Positions 33,431 through 63,227 of a DNA stretch of 64,000 nt are shown in pieces. Position 1 is the stretch's first letter; every line of letters begins with the position of its first letter. Location: the NCBI GenBank assembly GCA_020137815.1, contig CM035359.1, positions 6,542,468 to 6,606,467 of the forward strand, written 5' to 3'. Below the pieces are notes generated by a model. The model was not told where the DNA came from, ran no database searches, and worked only from the letters and a program-made list of their open reading frames with translations. A program made the position numbers and the translations under genes. The stretch comes from Hormiphora californensis (lineage: Eukaryota; Ctenophora; Tentaculata; Cydippida; Pleurobrachiidae).

Positions 33431-34861
33431 CCTTAGGTTACCACTTACCATCCAGAATTTAGTGAAAGAGCTTCTTCGTGGTTCCATTTTCAGAGTTACA
33501 ATATTCAAATTCCGACTCTCGACGACGGATGTCGGAACGCGGCACTCGGCATGCCAAATTCCTGTGTCCAAACTACAAAACAGAAAGTTCTAATTTTTTG
33601 AACATACCGAGGAAATTGTCTGAGCTACCATTACATACCAGAATTTTTCGATATTTTGGCCATAAACACTGTTTTTGTGTTTGGAAAACTATGAAGATGC
33701 TGGAATTTGGCTACAAAAAGCTTCAGGAATGTGCAAAATGCCATTCCAAATGTATTAGAGGTGGATTCATTCATAACTAAGCTATAGTCTAGTCAGAATA
33801 AATTCCACAAGATTGGAATTTCATGACCATATATGGAGGTATGTGATACACCTTTGTTGTTAAACATGTGGTGGAATCGCTACCGGTCGCTACTTTCTGT
33901 AGAATGCGGGTCCTGGTTACTATACAAACTAGTACCATACGTTTTAGATAGGTTTTAGACAAGTTTTCGATAACTTTTCATGAGAAGGTCCTGTAAATTT
34001 TCATTTTTAGGTAGGCGGTATTGTAACCCCTATATGCAATAATAGGGGTGACTTCGTAACCAAGGTGCTGATATCCCTTTCAATAACGTTCAGCCACGGT
34101 CCTTCCGGTACAGATTTCTCTGCAGCATAGCCAGACGCCACCCCACAACTTACGCACTCGTGTTGCTTTCGTGTCTCTCAAGAGAGCCCCTACCAATCAT
34201 AGCTTGGTGGACTAGACGACATGCGCTAGACCAGGATCGAACCCTGGGCAGGTCGGTAGAACTTCGACAGGGCAGGTAGCCTCGTTATTTTCATGAAGGA
34301 AGTTCCCAAAAACATGCACGAAGGTGCTCAATTTCCGTCATAAATGGCTACAGTTACTATGCGCTCACGTAACGTTACACGTATTTTGATAACGCTCGAT
34401 TTGTGTGTATTTCAAATCCGAGATTTCTAAACCCTGTATGATATTTTTAGCACACGTACTAAAACAATCATCCGGATGGAGGCCTTCAGTATCCACCCGG
34501 GCAGGGTAAATAGCACGGGCTGCTGTATACACTACTATACAGCGTATAACCTCCAGATACCATGATGCCATGACGGTTCCGGCTGCTCTGTTGGTACCAC
34601 CACATTTCCTTGCGAATTGAAATTAGAATTTGATGAAAAACTGAATTACTCACAACAATACATTCGCATACAATAACAATGATTATAAAGGATAAAACAT
34701 CAAAATCACACACGCACGTACGCCTATTTCACTGTTAGGTATATTTCAACATTATATCAACATATGAAGACCCTAGTGAGTCCGATAATTAATTCAAATG
34801 TTTTAGTACATAATTAGATAGGGTCCAAAGTAACCACAGACAGAGTTTGATATTCCTCGAT
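33431..34861. other. Intergenic with short repeat fragments
   Basis: No gene recognised. A short palindromic repeat with TGTAACCCCTAT and ATAGGGGTGACTTCGTAACC lies at 34018-34062. A SINE-like fragment with GGATCGAACCC and CAGGTCGGTAGAACTTCGAC lies at about 34195-34275 and shares the latter with 40481-40510. Confidence 0.5.
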
Positions 34862-37800
34862 TTATAGACTAGTTTCCGCCACTTCTTCTCTAGCTACTGG
34901 TGCTGCAGTCTGCTGCAGGGTGGGACAGATTAGCCACATTCTCCTCACAGAACCCACCAAGAACGAGATGGTCGACTTAGCAAGACCCATGTAGAAGTTT
35001 GACTCGTAGAGGAGGGGGTTGATGACAGAATTTATCGGCAGAATCAGGATGGAGAAATAAGGATACCAACTGGTGGCATCGATTACTTCTCCTAGATGTA
35101 GGAAAGCTACCACTCCCAGAGGGATCCAGCAGAAGAAATCTGTTACAATTATGGCAAATACTTTCGCGTTAAGCTCTCGATTGTCTCCACCGAAACGGCC
35201 GGTTTTCCTACTTGACCGGTTCGTTCTGTAGCCAATGAGAATGTAACTTATCGCAATGAATAGGAAACATAGACAATTTGTCGTTAGAACAGCGGTTGAA
35301 AAGCCCCACTGTGGATCATCTGTCTTTACCAAGTACTTGAAGATGCAAACACCAGCGTTCCCATAAAAATCCACCTTTTCTCCTCTTATTTCTGAAATTA
35401 AGCAGCATATTAAACGAGTTTATAGATATTAAAAGTATGATTGGATCTGTAACTGGACCATTATGGCTAGGGGCTTAGGGGCTTAAATGGAACAATTCGG
35501 ATATTTACCTTTAGGGTTTCTTGAGAAAATTTCAGCCACAGCCAATCGTATCTCTCCCCAGGATGATTCACCATTCCAAGAACTGGAGTTTTCGCCGAAA
35601 TAAACTTTAAAAGCTTTAAAATGCCGCAGCTTGTCAACAGTTCCCAAAAATAGCGGCGAGTCCTTATAGTACAGGCCGTTAACAAAGTAGTCTTCAAAAA
35701 TCGGTAGAACTGGACTTACTGCAACCATCAGACTTGCGAGTATTGGGCCTCCTGCGAGGATTCCTAATTTTACTGCAGATTTGTAGGTTTGACAGTCTTG
35801 AAGGACCATTTTTCCCACTGTGGTGACTCTACTTATTGCCAACATTGTCATTGCGAAGAGTGACAGTTGAGAACCAGTGGTGCTGAGAACCCCAAGAAAG
35901 GAACACTCCGTAGAACTGTACCATTCGTAGCGTTTCTGACAATAGTCTCCTGAGACCTTGTGGATCTGGTCAAAGTAGGATACTGCAATGAGATAAAGTC
36001 CTAAGCACAAGTCTCCGAGGTTGATCATCATTATGCCAAGTTGGTTCAGGAACATTTCATATGTTTCTTGGTGGGTTAGTTTCGAGCCTGACCTCACAAG
36101 AGAAACCGTGTTAAGCAATGTCGACACGGTTCCCACGATGTAGCTGCCTATCCTCAGATGGTTGTTTTCGAAGATGTTAAAATGGCTTGGTGGGCATTCA
36201 GGCTGGCACTCATCAGAGTAATCTCCACAACTTACCACTCCATTGCACATTTGACGCAAGTCCAGATAAGTATCACTTGAGTTACACTTGAAATTGTTTT
36301 TACAGTTTATCTCGTCAGAACCATCCCCACAGTCGTCTTTAAGGTCGCACACTTGTTGATATTGCACACACCTTTTGTTGGAACAGGGGAAAATTTGTTG
36401 GTCATACCATGTACTGTTTTCGATTTTCAGCAAAGTTGTAACTGTGTTATCCCATGTGAGGGCCCGGACGCTGTCGCTACGGTTTACGCAAGTGTCTCCA
36501 GGTACATCGATCAGTGGGCAGTCAGCATCCAGACAAACGTTGTTGCATGCGGCGTAGACATAGTTCTCTCCGAACAGATTTAGACAGCTTATATTCTCTT
36601 TGGGCAGGATAACCATTGTAGGCTTTGTTACATTAAGAACTGTTGGTACGAATCCGGATTTGTGTTCTCTGATCGAGCAGTTTCTCAATTGGTATGTCTC
36701 GTTTCCTTTGGAGAGGCAATGTGGCAGCATTTTCAGTCCGTTGTATTTAGGAGAGGTGTTATTAACATCTTCCATTCCCAAATCGATGACAGCAGCACAG
36801 AGATTATTCTCAAAGAGGCAGGTTGGAATCTTGTCACATAATTCCGAAAGTCGTATGGATTTACTTTCTGACGGGCACAAAAGAGCCGATTCACAGTCTG
36901 ACTTGGGATCTTCGAAGTAGGTAAAATAGTCCGAGCCACACTTTTTCCACTGCGATTCATCTTCATCCGTTCCATCGATACAGTCCTTCTCCTTATCCAT
37001 TACCCATCCTAACGGTATTGGTAGAGAGATATTCTTTTCCACGTGCTCTGACTGGAATCTTCTAACACATTTAATGCTAGTTTTACTACAACTTTCATCT
37101 TTCGCCGATTTACAATCAACATGGCCATCACACTTTTGTCCCTTGTGGATTTTACAGTCCGGTCCAAGTTCTAAGCACTTATTATTGTAATCATCATCAC
37201 AGAGTTGGTAGCCCTTGCAGTATCCCCAGATGGAAATGTTTGTTGGGTATCCCTCTGACATACACTGAACTGCGACTCTATCAGGATCACTGCAGTTGGT
37301 CTGATCCTGCCCATTTTTACACAGTGTATACTGTGGCTGGAAGCACCGCATACTTTGCTGTATCTTGATACGTTGTCTAGTCCCCCAATTATGAATACAT
37401 GTGGTATGGTCAGCAGTGGTCCAATTGTAGCACCCAACTTCATCTTCTCCATTGGGACAATCATACATACCATCACACATCCAGTAGGAGGTACCCACTT
37501 GTCCCCACACAGTACACCATACTGCACACCGTTACAGTACCTCTCATCCTCACCAAGCCAAGTGTCAGGTACTCCATCACAAACCGTGTCATTGCTGTTG
37601 CAGTTAACCAAGTTCAAGTCTCCATCACACCGCTGGAAAACATCATATCTCTCACAGTGAGCATGTAATTCAACTGAGCTTCCAGCCAGGTAATAGTATC
37701 TATCTTGATATTCCAGTCTACACATGTACCTTCCACATAGGAGAGTTGTCCCATTCAGCTCCGTGGACCCTGAACATCCATCGTGCCCACATGCCTGGTA

Positions 37801-38121
37801 CGTTCCCGGGTCATGTTGACACCGGCTTGTTACCCTAAAGTAATAACAACTACCAATTAGGGAATATTTCACGGTGTAAAGTTCATCTGACCGGGGGCAC
37901 TTGAATTTCCATTCCCCGTTTTCTTCGCACTGTTCGTGTAGGTAGCCATAAACTTCAAAAGCTGTACAGTTGGGCGTAGGATTGCTCGTTGAGTCTTCAG
38001 CTGCAGATCTGTTGTTGGCAGTTTGTGCAGTGGTTGGTTTAACTTCATTGATTTGTTCAGGCGATGTGATAGATGCCAACGAGAGTGCAAGTGTTATAGC
38101 ACACACCAGTACCAGCTTCAT
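34862..38121 (-). CDS. LDLa-repeat seven-transmembrane receptor (LGR-like GPCR), one apparent frameshift
   Basis: Cell-surface GPCR of the relaxin/glycoprotein-hormone-receptor type. Exon 1 runs 38121-35509 and exon 2 runs 35391-34862, joined in phase 1 between TM4 and TM5. The start gives a clear signal peptide (MKLVLVCAITLALSLASI). The ectodomain is Cys-rich with several LDLa-type modules, the clearest being CVQYQQVCDLKDDCGDGSDE just before the membrane. The 7TM part has LGR-like signatures: NLGDLCLGLYLIAVSYFD (TM2), ECSFLGVLSTTGSQLS (TM3) and LPINSVINPLLYE (TM7, NPxxY kept). The DRY position reads SRV. I see no leucine-rich repeats between the LDLa region and TM1, unlike vertebrate LGR/RXFP receptors. 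Near 37485-37510 the frame changes by one base inside an LDLa module, with no room for an intron. A sequencing error or a recent inactivating change are both possible. The ligand is unknown. Confidence 0.85.
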
Positions 38122-38780
38122 CTGCTCTACTAGAATGGAAAAGATGCAGTGTTGCTAATATAATAATTTATGAGAACACGCTATTATCGAGAGCTAGTTG
38201 AGCAGGGACAGTTTATCAACAAATTATTATGACATATGACGAACTTTTTAATAACTAATTTTTGCTGATAATAAACTATAGTTTGTACGCCCACTATACA
38301 GTAATGGTTTGTACATAATATAATCAATAAACACGGCTCATATACTTATATTACTACCCGAATTGGAGGAAGATAACGTAAGAGAAGAAGGGACTAAAAA
38401 ATGGCGCTGCCCCCTCCCCCTCGCTCTCTCTCTAGCTCTCCCCGATCTTATTCAGCAAATCAGCGACACGCTGCCGGCTGCCCCTTCCTACTCGGCACAA
38501 GTATTTCTACTGCAAGATTTTCACGGTAGGAACATATCTCTCAAAAGCCCCATTCGATGGAAGAAAATAATGATTTCACCAACTAAACTAATCTTTGAGT
38601 AAAGATAAACCCGAGCAAAAATAGACAATTTAGCACTCGCTTGATCTTTGCGGTTTTTCCACAGACTTCATACGATTATTAAATCTTGTATTACTTTGTA
38701 ATCAGCTCCAGAATCTTGATCCTGTCGAGCGCTTTACCAGAAATCCCTTTACAAGCAAAGACTTCATACATATATTTAAA
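38122..38780. other. Upstream region of the LDLa receptor, no gene recognised
   Basis: AT-rich. A frame at 38363-38602 has no recognisable content. Confidence 0.4.
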
Positions 38781-38784
38781 AAAA

Positions 38785-38891
38785 TTAAGTCCAAAAACCA
38801 ATTAAATAAATTAGTTTGGAATGCCCGGGCCCATGTGGTGTCACGGGGGTAACACCTTTAGGCTACTGCCATAATTAACGGCATTATCCTT

Positions 38892-38948
<57 letters not shown>

Positions 38949-38952
38949 ACTC

Positions 38953-39002
<50 letters not shown>

Positions 39003-39016
39003 CTCCTCTCTCACTC

Positions 39017-39100
<84 letters not shown>

Positions 39101-39314
39101 ACTGTTTCTTTCACTATATCCCTCTTTTTTTCTCTCCTCTTATTTATCTCTCCGTCTTTCTTGATTATATCTCACTCTTTCTATCCTAATTTCCTTTGCC
39201 TTTTTCTCTCTCGATATCCATCATTTATGATAGTAGCCTAAAGGTGTTACCCCCGTGACACCACATGGGCCCGGGCATTCCAAACTAATTTATTTAATTG
39301 GTTTTTGGACTTAA
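38785..39314. mobile_element. Fold-back element: 82-bp inverted repeats around a CT microsatellite, copy 1
   Basis: The left arm 38785-38866 and right arm 39233-39314 are perfect inverse complements over 82 bp; both include TGTGGTGTCACGGGGGTAAC or its complement. The interior is a CT microsatellite (38894-39092) and CT-rich sequence. No coding capacity, so a non-autonomous element. Confidence 0.88.
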
Positions 39315-40399
39315 TTTATGTTCTTTTTGGTGTTGAATAGAAAAAGCTATTTTTTCTGATTTCTGCATATTTTCGAACTTGAATAGTTCATAAATATGCG
39401 AATAACGACTAAACGGTGAGAGATACGACTTTTTGTCAGGGGGACGACCCCCCATAAATCGACTATTTTGCGTCGAAATATGTCCATGAAAACGTTTTAG
39501 GATCAGCAGAACTGGAAATATTCAGAATATGCATTAAATCATGAATCGGTGCATAAATATGCAAATAACGGCTTAACGGTGCGAGATACGACTTTTTGTC
39601 CGGGGGACGACCCCCCATAAATCGACTATTTTGCGTCGAAATATGTCCATGAAAACGTTCTAGGACCAGCCGAAGTGAAAATATTGAAAATATGCATAAA
39701 ATCGTGAATAGGTGCATAAATATGCAAATAACGGCTTAACGGTGCGAGATAGAGATTTTTGTCCCGAGTAAGACCCCCCATAAATCGACCATTCCGCGTC
39801 GAATAAGACCGGTTTCAAGATTATATGACCTTCGAGTCATATCGCGACCATGGTTTAAATGAATATTTAATGACTAATTAATGAATAATTAATGAACTAT
39901 GGCGATTTCGAATTTCTCACACAGCTATTACCGAGCGCAATGATGTAAGGAACCACTGTTCCAAACGGCAAGTCTCTACTATTTGTGGTTTAGGAGAACA
40001 CTCAAAGATAAAAAAGCGTCCTCCCCCCCCCTCCCCCTCCTTACATTTTTGCATTTTGGGACCCCTCTGGCAAATTTTTACCTTACATCCCATCGTTCTG
40101 AAAATTTGTATGCCTCTTCTCCTATATGAGGGCCCTCAGAGTACAAAATTTCAGCTCTCTACTTCATCTGGAACATGCTTTTTTAAAGCATCAAAAACCC
40201 CGAAATCTGCAATGGTATATAGTAGCACTGGCAGGTTTTCACGCGCTTGTGTGTAGAAGTGTTGCGTGTGCTCTCTCTTTTGTTTTTTGAGTTAGAGGGT
40301 ATTTCTAAGGTGGGGGCTCTGCCCCCACACCCCCGTTTATGGTGGGGGCTGTGCCCCCAGACCCCCCTTTTGGGCCCGGGGCACTTGCCAGTGCTATGA
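39289..40399. repeat. Duplicated block, copy A, with three ~163-bp tandem units
   Basis: Matches 44668-45958 closely from TTTATTTAATTGG to GCCAGTGCTATGA. It contains tandem units starting at about 39389, 39552 and 39714 (CATAAATATGC, GACGACCCCCCATAAATCGA, GTCCATGAAAACG). A GGGGGCT(C/G)TGCCCCCA hairpin-like stretch is near 40310-40370. Confidence 0.9.
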
Positions 40400-40424
40400 A
40401 GGTAATATTGAAATATTTTGGTCG

Positions 40425-40720
40425 GCACTCGGCAGGGTGGTGTAGTGGCCAGTACACTCGCCTCCCATGCATTAGGTCCAGGGTTTTCCAGGTCGGTAGA
40501 ACTTCGACTGAATTTAGGGCATGTCTGAATTTAGGGCAGGTCTGAATTTAGGGTAGGTCTGAATTTAGAGCAGGTCTGAATTTAGGGCAGGTCAATTTAG
40601 GGCAGGTCTGAATACTAAGCATGTGAATGTGATTCGGGGTCCGGGGGAGCTTATTAGCGGTGTGAGACGATACGAGATATGTAGAACATGATTCGGGGAA
40701 GCCAATCAGGAGAGAGATGA
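40425..40720 (+). repeat. tRNA-like SINE head followed by a 17-bp minisatellite
   Basis: GGTGGTGTAGTGGCCAGTAC resembles a pol III box A, and CCAGGGTTTTCC sits where a box B would be, though degenerate. From 40507 about six GAATTTAGGGCAGGTCT units follow, then sequence (40600-40720) recurring inverted at 46325-46465. Confidence 0.5.
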
Positions 40721-41140
40721 GATACGATTCGGGGAAAGTTTCTATCGCTTTCCATCCCTATAATATACGCTATCACCACTCAGAAAGCTTTCAGTGTATG
40801 TGGCTCTAAGCTTCGGAACAATGTACCCAAAAGCCTAAAAGAAGTATCATTCTAACGGGGGGTACGTCACCTTTTTTTTTGCCCATCTGCCCACATTATT
40901 CTTAAATTTTGAATTTGCCCACATGGGCAAAAGTGGGCAAAAGTGGGCAAAAGTAGGCAAAAGTAGGCAAAAGTAGGCAAAAAATTTAAATCCATAAAAA
41001 ATATATGCTATCAACCAGGTAATCGTCTGTGACAAAGGTTTTTCACCACCAATGTCCTCCTAGAGGTCCCCCCTATCGATTCCAACCGATAATTTATTTG
41101 CTCAGGGTTGATAAGGCTCCATATCCAACTGGGAAAATGG
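40600..41140 (+). repeat. Dispersed repeat with GGGCAAAAGT units, direct copy
   Basis: Matches the inverse complement of 45990-46465 in blocks: GTGTGAGACGATACGAGATA, the GGGGGGTACGTCACCTTT stretch, a tandem GTGGGCAAAA array at 40918-40980 and GATTCCAACCGATAAT. Another ~250 bp (41141-41390) shows nothing recognisable beyond (AAT)n at 41160-41175. Confidence 0.8.
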
Positions 41141-41389
41141 GCAAAATATGTTGGCAAAATTAATAATAATAATAATATTCCGCGCTTATATACCGCCCAT
41201 ACCCGACAGAGACATGTCAAAATATTGACGATGTTCCGCCGAATCATCAGAGCGGTATATCCTCGACTACTTATATGACACACTCGAACAGCTCTGGTTG
41301 AAAAACAATATATAGACGACTAAATAAACTTGACTTATAAAACTGAGGGAATAACTGGCCCTTTAACCCTTAGATAAAATTAAAAACAC

Positions 41390-43560
41390 ACTATTATAAA
41401 CACCTCCCCGGGAAAAAAGGAACTGGGTAATGAATTAATAACATGGTTTAGGGGAAGAGGATGACACGGATTCCCCGCGGGCCCCCAAAAATAAAAACCA
41501 ACTTTTACAACTCAGCCAGGGTTCCCCATCCCCCAAACCCCAAAAATGCACCAACAAAGAGTTTGTGTTTAAACCCCCGGGGTTTTGAAAATTTACCACT
41601 TTGGGGAAATTAAACCTGAGCCCCAAGAGGAAGCTCATTCCGGCCCAAGAGGGGGCAGGAATACTAAATAACCTCCTACGTCCCCAACTTAGATTTGGGC
41701 CCTTGATACGGGTCATTTTTGGATGTTTTAACCTATGGGACCGGAACATTAGTCATCCTGTTGCCCTAGGGGTTTCCCCCAATTTCTCATCACGGGCACC
41801 AAAATCCGGGAAAGATAACAGGGGGCTTTTCCCATTGACTTTTGTAGGAAATTTCAAAATTTTTTGGGAAGCCCAAAACCGGTAGGAGGGGGGGTTTAAA
41901 AATATAAACTTTCCCTTTAAAAATACTCCATTTTAGTTGCCCCGGGTGTCCGTGGAGGTTAAATACAAAACAAACCCACGGGCATTGAGAAGCTTCTGGA
42001 GCCCACTGAGAAATCGCCCGGGAAGTCCACAATACAGAATTTTACTGTAGTCTACCCAAAAAAATCAACTGTTTGAAAAACATTATTTTGTTGGGATATC
42101 AAAAAAAACCTGGCAGTTCCCAAAAGGTTTTTTTAACATCATTTCCCACTTTTTCCCTCAAAATTGAAAACCTGTCTTTCCCAAGGCCAAAGGGTTATGA
42201 AAAGGGAAAAATTCCCGGGGGTTTTCCCAATCTTTTCCCACTACATCAGGGGGAGTTTTCCGTTCCTCCAAAGTTAAAAAACTGGATAAAAAGGACTTTG
42301 TTTAGAGAACTGCGCTTTCCAAGCAGGAGGGAATTCCTTTTTGGCCTCATTACATTTCAACCAGCCCTACCACCCAACCTTTTCCCCTTCGCCAGACACC
42401 CCTAAATTTATCCCCCTTTTCCCTCAACCCAGCCAGCAGCATCCGTGGGAAACCCAGACTCAGGAGGGGCTGGGAATCATCTGCATATAACTTATCAGGG
42501 TTCCCCTATGGCTCCCAAAAATATTTTTTCAGCCCGATGTAGAGTAGGAACAAAATAGGACCCCAAGGGGGGACCCTTTAGGGATCCACAAAATTTAAAG
42601 GGAAGGGTTTCCCAAAGGGGTTTAACCCCCCGAAAAATCTAAAAGATCTGGAAAATCAAATTTGGGTTTTAAACCATCGGGGAGGTTCACCATCCCTCCA
42701 AACCGTTTCGGATAAACCCCCAACAACTTTCCCGGTCAAACCCTAACAAAAACAGCCCCTCATATTTTAGAAAAAGAGCTACTTTGTTTCCTTTTTCCAT
42801 TTCCCTAGAATGTCACCCAACATGTTGGCCCAATTTGCTTTCCCAAAAGTTTACCCCAAAAACGATAGCAGACTGATGTTTTCCCAAAAAAAAGAGTTGC
42901 GATCCCGGTAGTCATTGAAATTGCGGGAGGGAAATACCTTTCAAGAAAACTTAGACAGAAAAGGGATGTTTGAAAAAGGACGATAGGTTTTGAAGGCTTT
43001 ACGTCTCCCCCTACATATTTTGTGGTAGGAAAAACAAGTGCCTCCCGGAGAGATTTGGGACCCGGGAAAACTGATGTAGAGACCCGATGGGTATTGATGT
43101 TTAAAGGGAGGAAACCAGATCACTTATTTCACTCCGTACCACCCAAGTGGGCAAAAGGGTCGGTCACAGTTTCTTGTGGACATCGATTTCACTAGGGAAA
43201 AAAGTTCCTCCTAAAATATTCTTTTTAATTCCCTTCCATTTTTTTTTTGTATGACAGGATTTTTTCCCGATTCCCCAAAATCGCCCGCCCGCTTTTTGCT
43301 CCTATTGAATTTGGGTTTCCCAATTTTTTTAACCTTTTTAACTAAAGAAATTGGAAAAAAACATCAGGGCCCGGGGTTTTTTGTTTTTTGGTTTCTCAGG
43401 AAGAATTAGTTTCCCGCTTTTTTCCCCGGAGTTTCTGTAACAAATTAGGAAAAATGGGCATTTTTAGGCACGTTTCTCACATGGTTTGGAGTGGGAAAAA
43501 ATTTTTTTTGGGTTTTTTTCTGGGACCCCATTGGAGCTAAAAAAACCCAAATTTAAATAA
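41390..43560. other. Poor-quality sequence block 3
   Basis: Inflated homopolymers and frame breaks across the reverse-transcriptase remnant. Its right edge falls inside the left arm of fold-back copy 2, which is damaged where the matching arm of copy 1 is clean. Confidence 0.72.
41400..43200 (-). pseudogene. LINE reverse-transcriptase domain remnant
   Basis: Read on the minus strand with many frame breaks, this block has the reverse-transcriptase motif order of a non-LTR element. At about 42945-43010 it reads FKTYRPFSNIPFLSK, the usual entry to the palm. At 42530-42563 it reads GPILFLLYIGL. At 42470-42490 it reads LYADDSQPLL, the catalytic YADD box. Further downstream (lower coordinates) the WMT..KLKLN-type region is only hinted at. 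The sequence has the same inflated homopolymers as the other two poor blocks, so an intact element cannot be excluded. It abuts a fold-back element at about 43550. It is probably not the missing part of the ORF1-bearing element at 28.4 kb, since it lies on the other strand. Confidence 0.68.
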
Positions 43561-43750
43561 ATTAGTTTGGAATCCCCGGGCCCAGGGTGGTGTCACGGGG
43601 GTAACACCTTTAGGATACTGCCATAACAAGGCATATTCGTTAAAAAGATAAATTTGGTTACCTCAATCTCTTTGCTTTTTCTCTCCCCTCCCTCTTCTTC
43701 CTCTTTTATCTCTTCGGGCCTTCACTTTCTTACCTCCCTTTCTCTCTCTA

Positions 43751-43821
<71 letters not shown>

Positions 43822-44012
43822 ACTGTTTCTTTCACTATATCCCTCTTTTTTTTCTCTCCTCTTGTTTATCTCTCCGTCTTTCTTGATTATATCTCACTCT
43901 TTCTATCCTAATTTCCTTTGCCTTTTTCTCTCTCGATATCCATCATTTATGATAGTAGCCTAAAGGTGTTACCCCCGTGACACCACATGGGCCCGGGCAT
44001 TCCAAACTAATC
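43550..44012. mobile_element. Fold-back element around a CT microsatellite, copy 2
   Basis: Left arm about 43553-43618 and right arm 43953-44012 repeat the arms of copy 1; the interior CT tract is 43748-43813. The right arm stops at CCAAACTAAT and the expected continuation resumes at 44668. Confidence 0.82.
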
Positions 44013-44667
<655 letters not shown>

Positions 44668-45958
44668 TTTATTTAATTGGTTTTTGGACTTAATTTATGT
44701 TCTTTTTGGTGTTGAATAGAAAAAGCTATTTTTTCTGATTTCTGCATATTTTCGAACTTGAATAGTTCATAAATATGCGAATAACGACTAAACGGTGAGA
44801 GATACGACTTTTTGTCAGGGGGACGACCCCCCATAAATCGACTATTCTGCGCCGGAATATGTCCATGAAAACGTTCTAGGACCAGCCGAAGTGGAAATAT
44901 TAAGAATATGCATTTAATCATTCAATCGGTGCATAAATATGCAAATAACGGCTTAACGGTGCCAGATAGAGATTTTTGTCCCGAGTAAGACCCCCCATAA
45001 ATCGACTATTTTGCGTCGAAATATGTCCATGAAAACGTTTTAGGATCAGCCGAACTGGAAATATTCAGAATATGCATTAAATCATGAATCGGTGCATAAA
45101 TATGCAAATAACGGCTTAACGGTGCGAGATACGACTTTTTGTCCGGGGGACGACCCCCCATTAATCTACTATTTTGCGTCGAAATATGTCCATGAAAACG
45201 TTCTAGGACCAGCCGAAGTGAAAATATTGAAAATATGCATAAAATCGTGAATAGGTGCATAAATATGCAAATAACGGCTTAACGGTGCGAGATAGAGATT
45301 TTTGTCCCGAGTAAGACCCCCCATAAATCGACGATTCCGCGTCGAATAAGACCGGTTTCAAAATTCTATGACCTTCGAGTCGTGTCATATCGCGACCATG
45401 GTTTAAATGAATATTTAATGACTAATTAATGAATAATTAATGAACTATGGCGATTTCGAAGTTCTCACACAGCTATTACCGAGCGCAATGATGTAAGGAA
45501 CCACTGTTCCAAACGGCAAGTCTCTACTATTTGTGGTTTAGGAGAACACTCAAAGATAAAAAAGCGTCCTCCCCCCCCTCCCCCTCCCCTCCCCCTCCTT
45601 ACATTTTTGCATTTTGGGACCCCTCTGGCAAATTTTTACCTTACATCCGATCGTTCTGAAAATTTGCATGCCTCTTCTCCTATATGAGGGCCCTCAGAGT
45701 ACAAAATTTCAGCTCTCTACTTCATCTGGAACATGCTTTTTTAAAGCATCAAAAACCCCGAAATCTGCAATGGTATATAGTAGCACTGGCAGGTTTTCAT
45801 GCGCTTGTGTGTAGAAGTGTTGCGTGTGCTCTCTCTTTTGTTTTTTGAGTTAGAGGGTATTTCTAAGGTGGGGGCTCTGCCCCCACACCCCCGTTTATGG
45901 TGGGGGCTGTGCCCCCACACCCCCCTTTTGGGCCCGGGGCACTTGCCAGTGCTATGAT
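44668..45958. repeat. Duplicated block, copy B, with four ~163-bp tandem units
   Basis: Same sequence as 39289-40399 with one extra tandem unit (units at about 44768, 44932, 45094 and 45257). The two copies differ at scattered bases. Confidence 0.9.
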
Positions 45959-45989
45959 GCAAGTGGAAAACCTTTGTTATGTATCAGTT

Positions 45990-46470
45990 CCCTAAATAGC
46001 CCCAAAATGACGAAAAATCACTGGCCTTTGCCTAATTTTGCCAATTTTTTTGCCCACTTTTGTCCAGTCGGACATGGAGCCTTATCAACCCTAAGTCATA
46101 AGTAAGTACATTAATTATCGGTTGGAATCGATAGAGGGGACCTCTTGGAAGACATTGGAGGTGAAAAACATTTGTCACAGAGGGTTTTCTGGTAAAGTTT
46201 TGATGCTTATAATATTTTTTCCCACTTTTTGCCCACTTTGCCCACATTATACCTGTTTTTTGAGATTTTGGTTTGCCCATGTGGGCAAATGTGGGCAAAA
46301 GTGGGCAAAATGAAAGGTGACGTACCCCCCATTCTAACACTCCTGATTGGCTTCCCCGAATCACGTTCCATATCTCGTATCGTCTCACACCGCTAATAAG
46401 CTTACCCGAATCACATTCACATGCTTAGTATTCAGACCTGCCCTAAATTGACCTGCCCTAAATATCACTT
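45990..46470 (-). repeat. Dispersed repeat with GGGCAAAAGT units, inverted copy
   Basis: Inverse complement of parts of 40600-41140, including TGGGCAAATGTGGGCAAAAG and GGTGACGTACCCCCC. Ends about 180 bp before the first SH2 exon. Confidence 0.8.
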
Positions 46471-46536
46471 ACAATTCTGGTGGTTTTGTTTATACATATC
46501 GGCCATTCCTATTTCCTAACAGTGCCCTTTCTTGGC

Positions 46537-46592
46537 TAGCTCGACCCTCTTTCGCAAATGTAAAGGAGGGTTAGAACTTAACAAGCCCTTCC
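46537..46592. repeat. Short intronic repeat, copy 3
   Basis: GCTCGACCCTCTTTCGCAAA followed by TGTAAAGGAGGGTTAGAAC, about 55 bp before the first recognised SH2 exon. Confidence 0.65.
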
Positions 46593-46645
46593 TCTGTGTC
46601 CAACCCATACATATAATTACATGTAAATAATCTCCTGTAACCCAG

Positions 46646-63227
<16,582 letters not shown>

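Noticed and set aside
36353-36920. Plus-strand frames across the LDLa receptor
   Set aside because: Antisense shadows of the minus-strand ectodomain.
39463-39717. Frames repeated in both duplicated blocks (also 45006-45260)
   Set aside because: They translate the ~163-bp tandem units and repeat identically with each unit, as expected of non-coding satellite.
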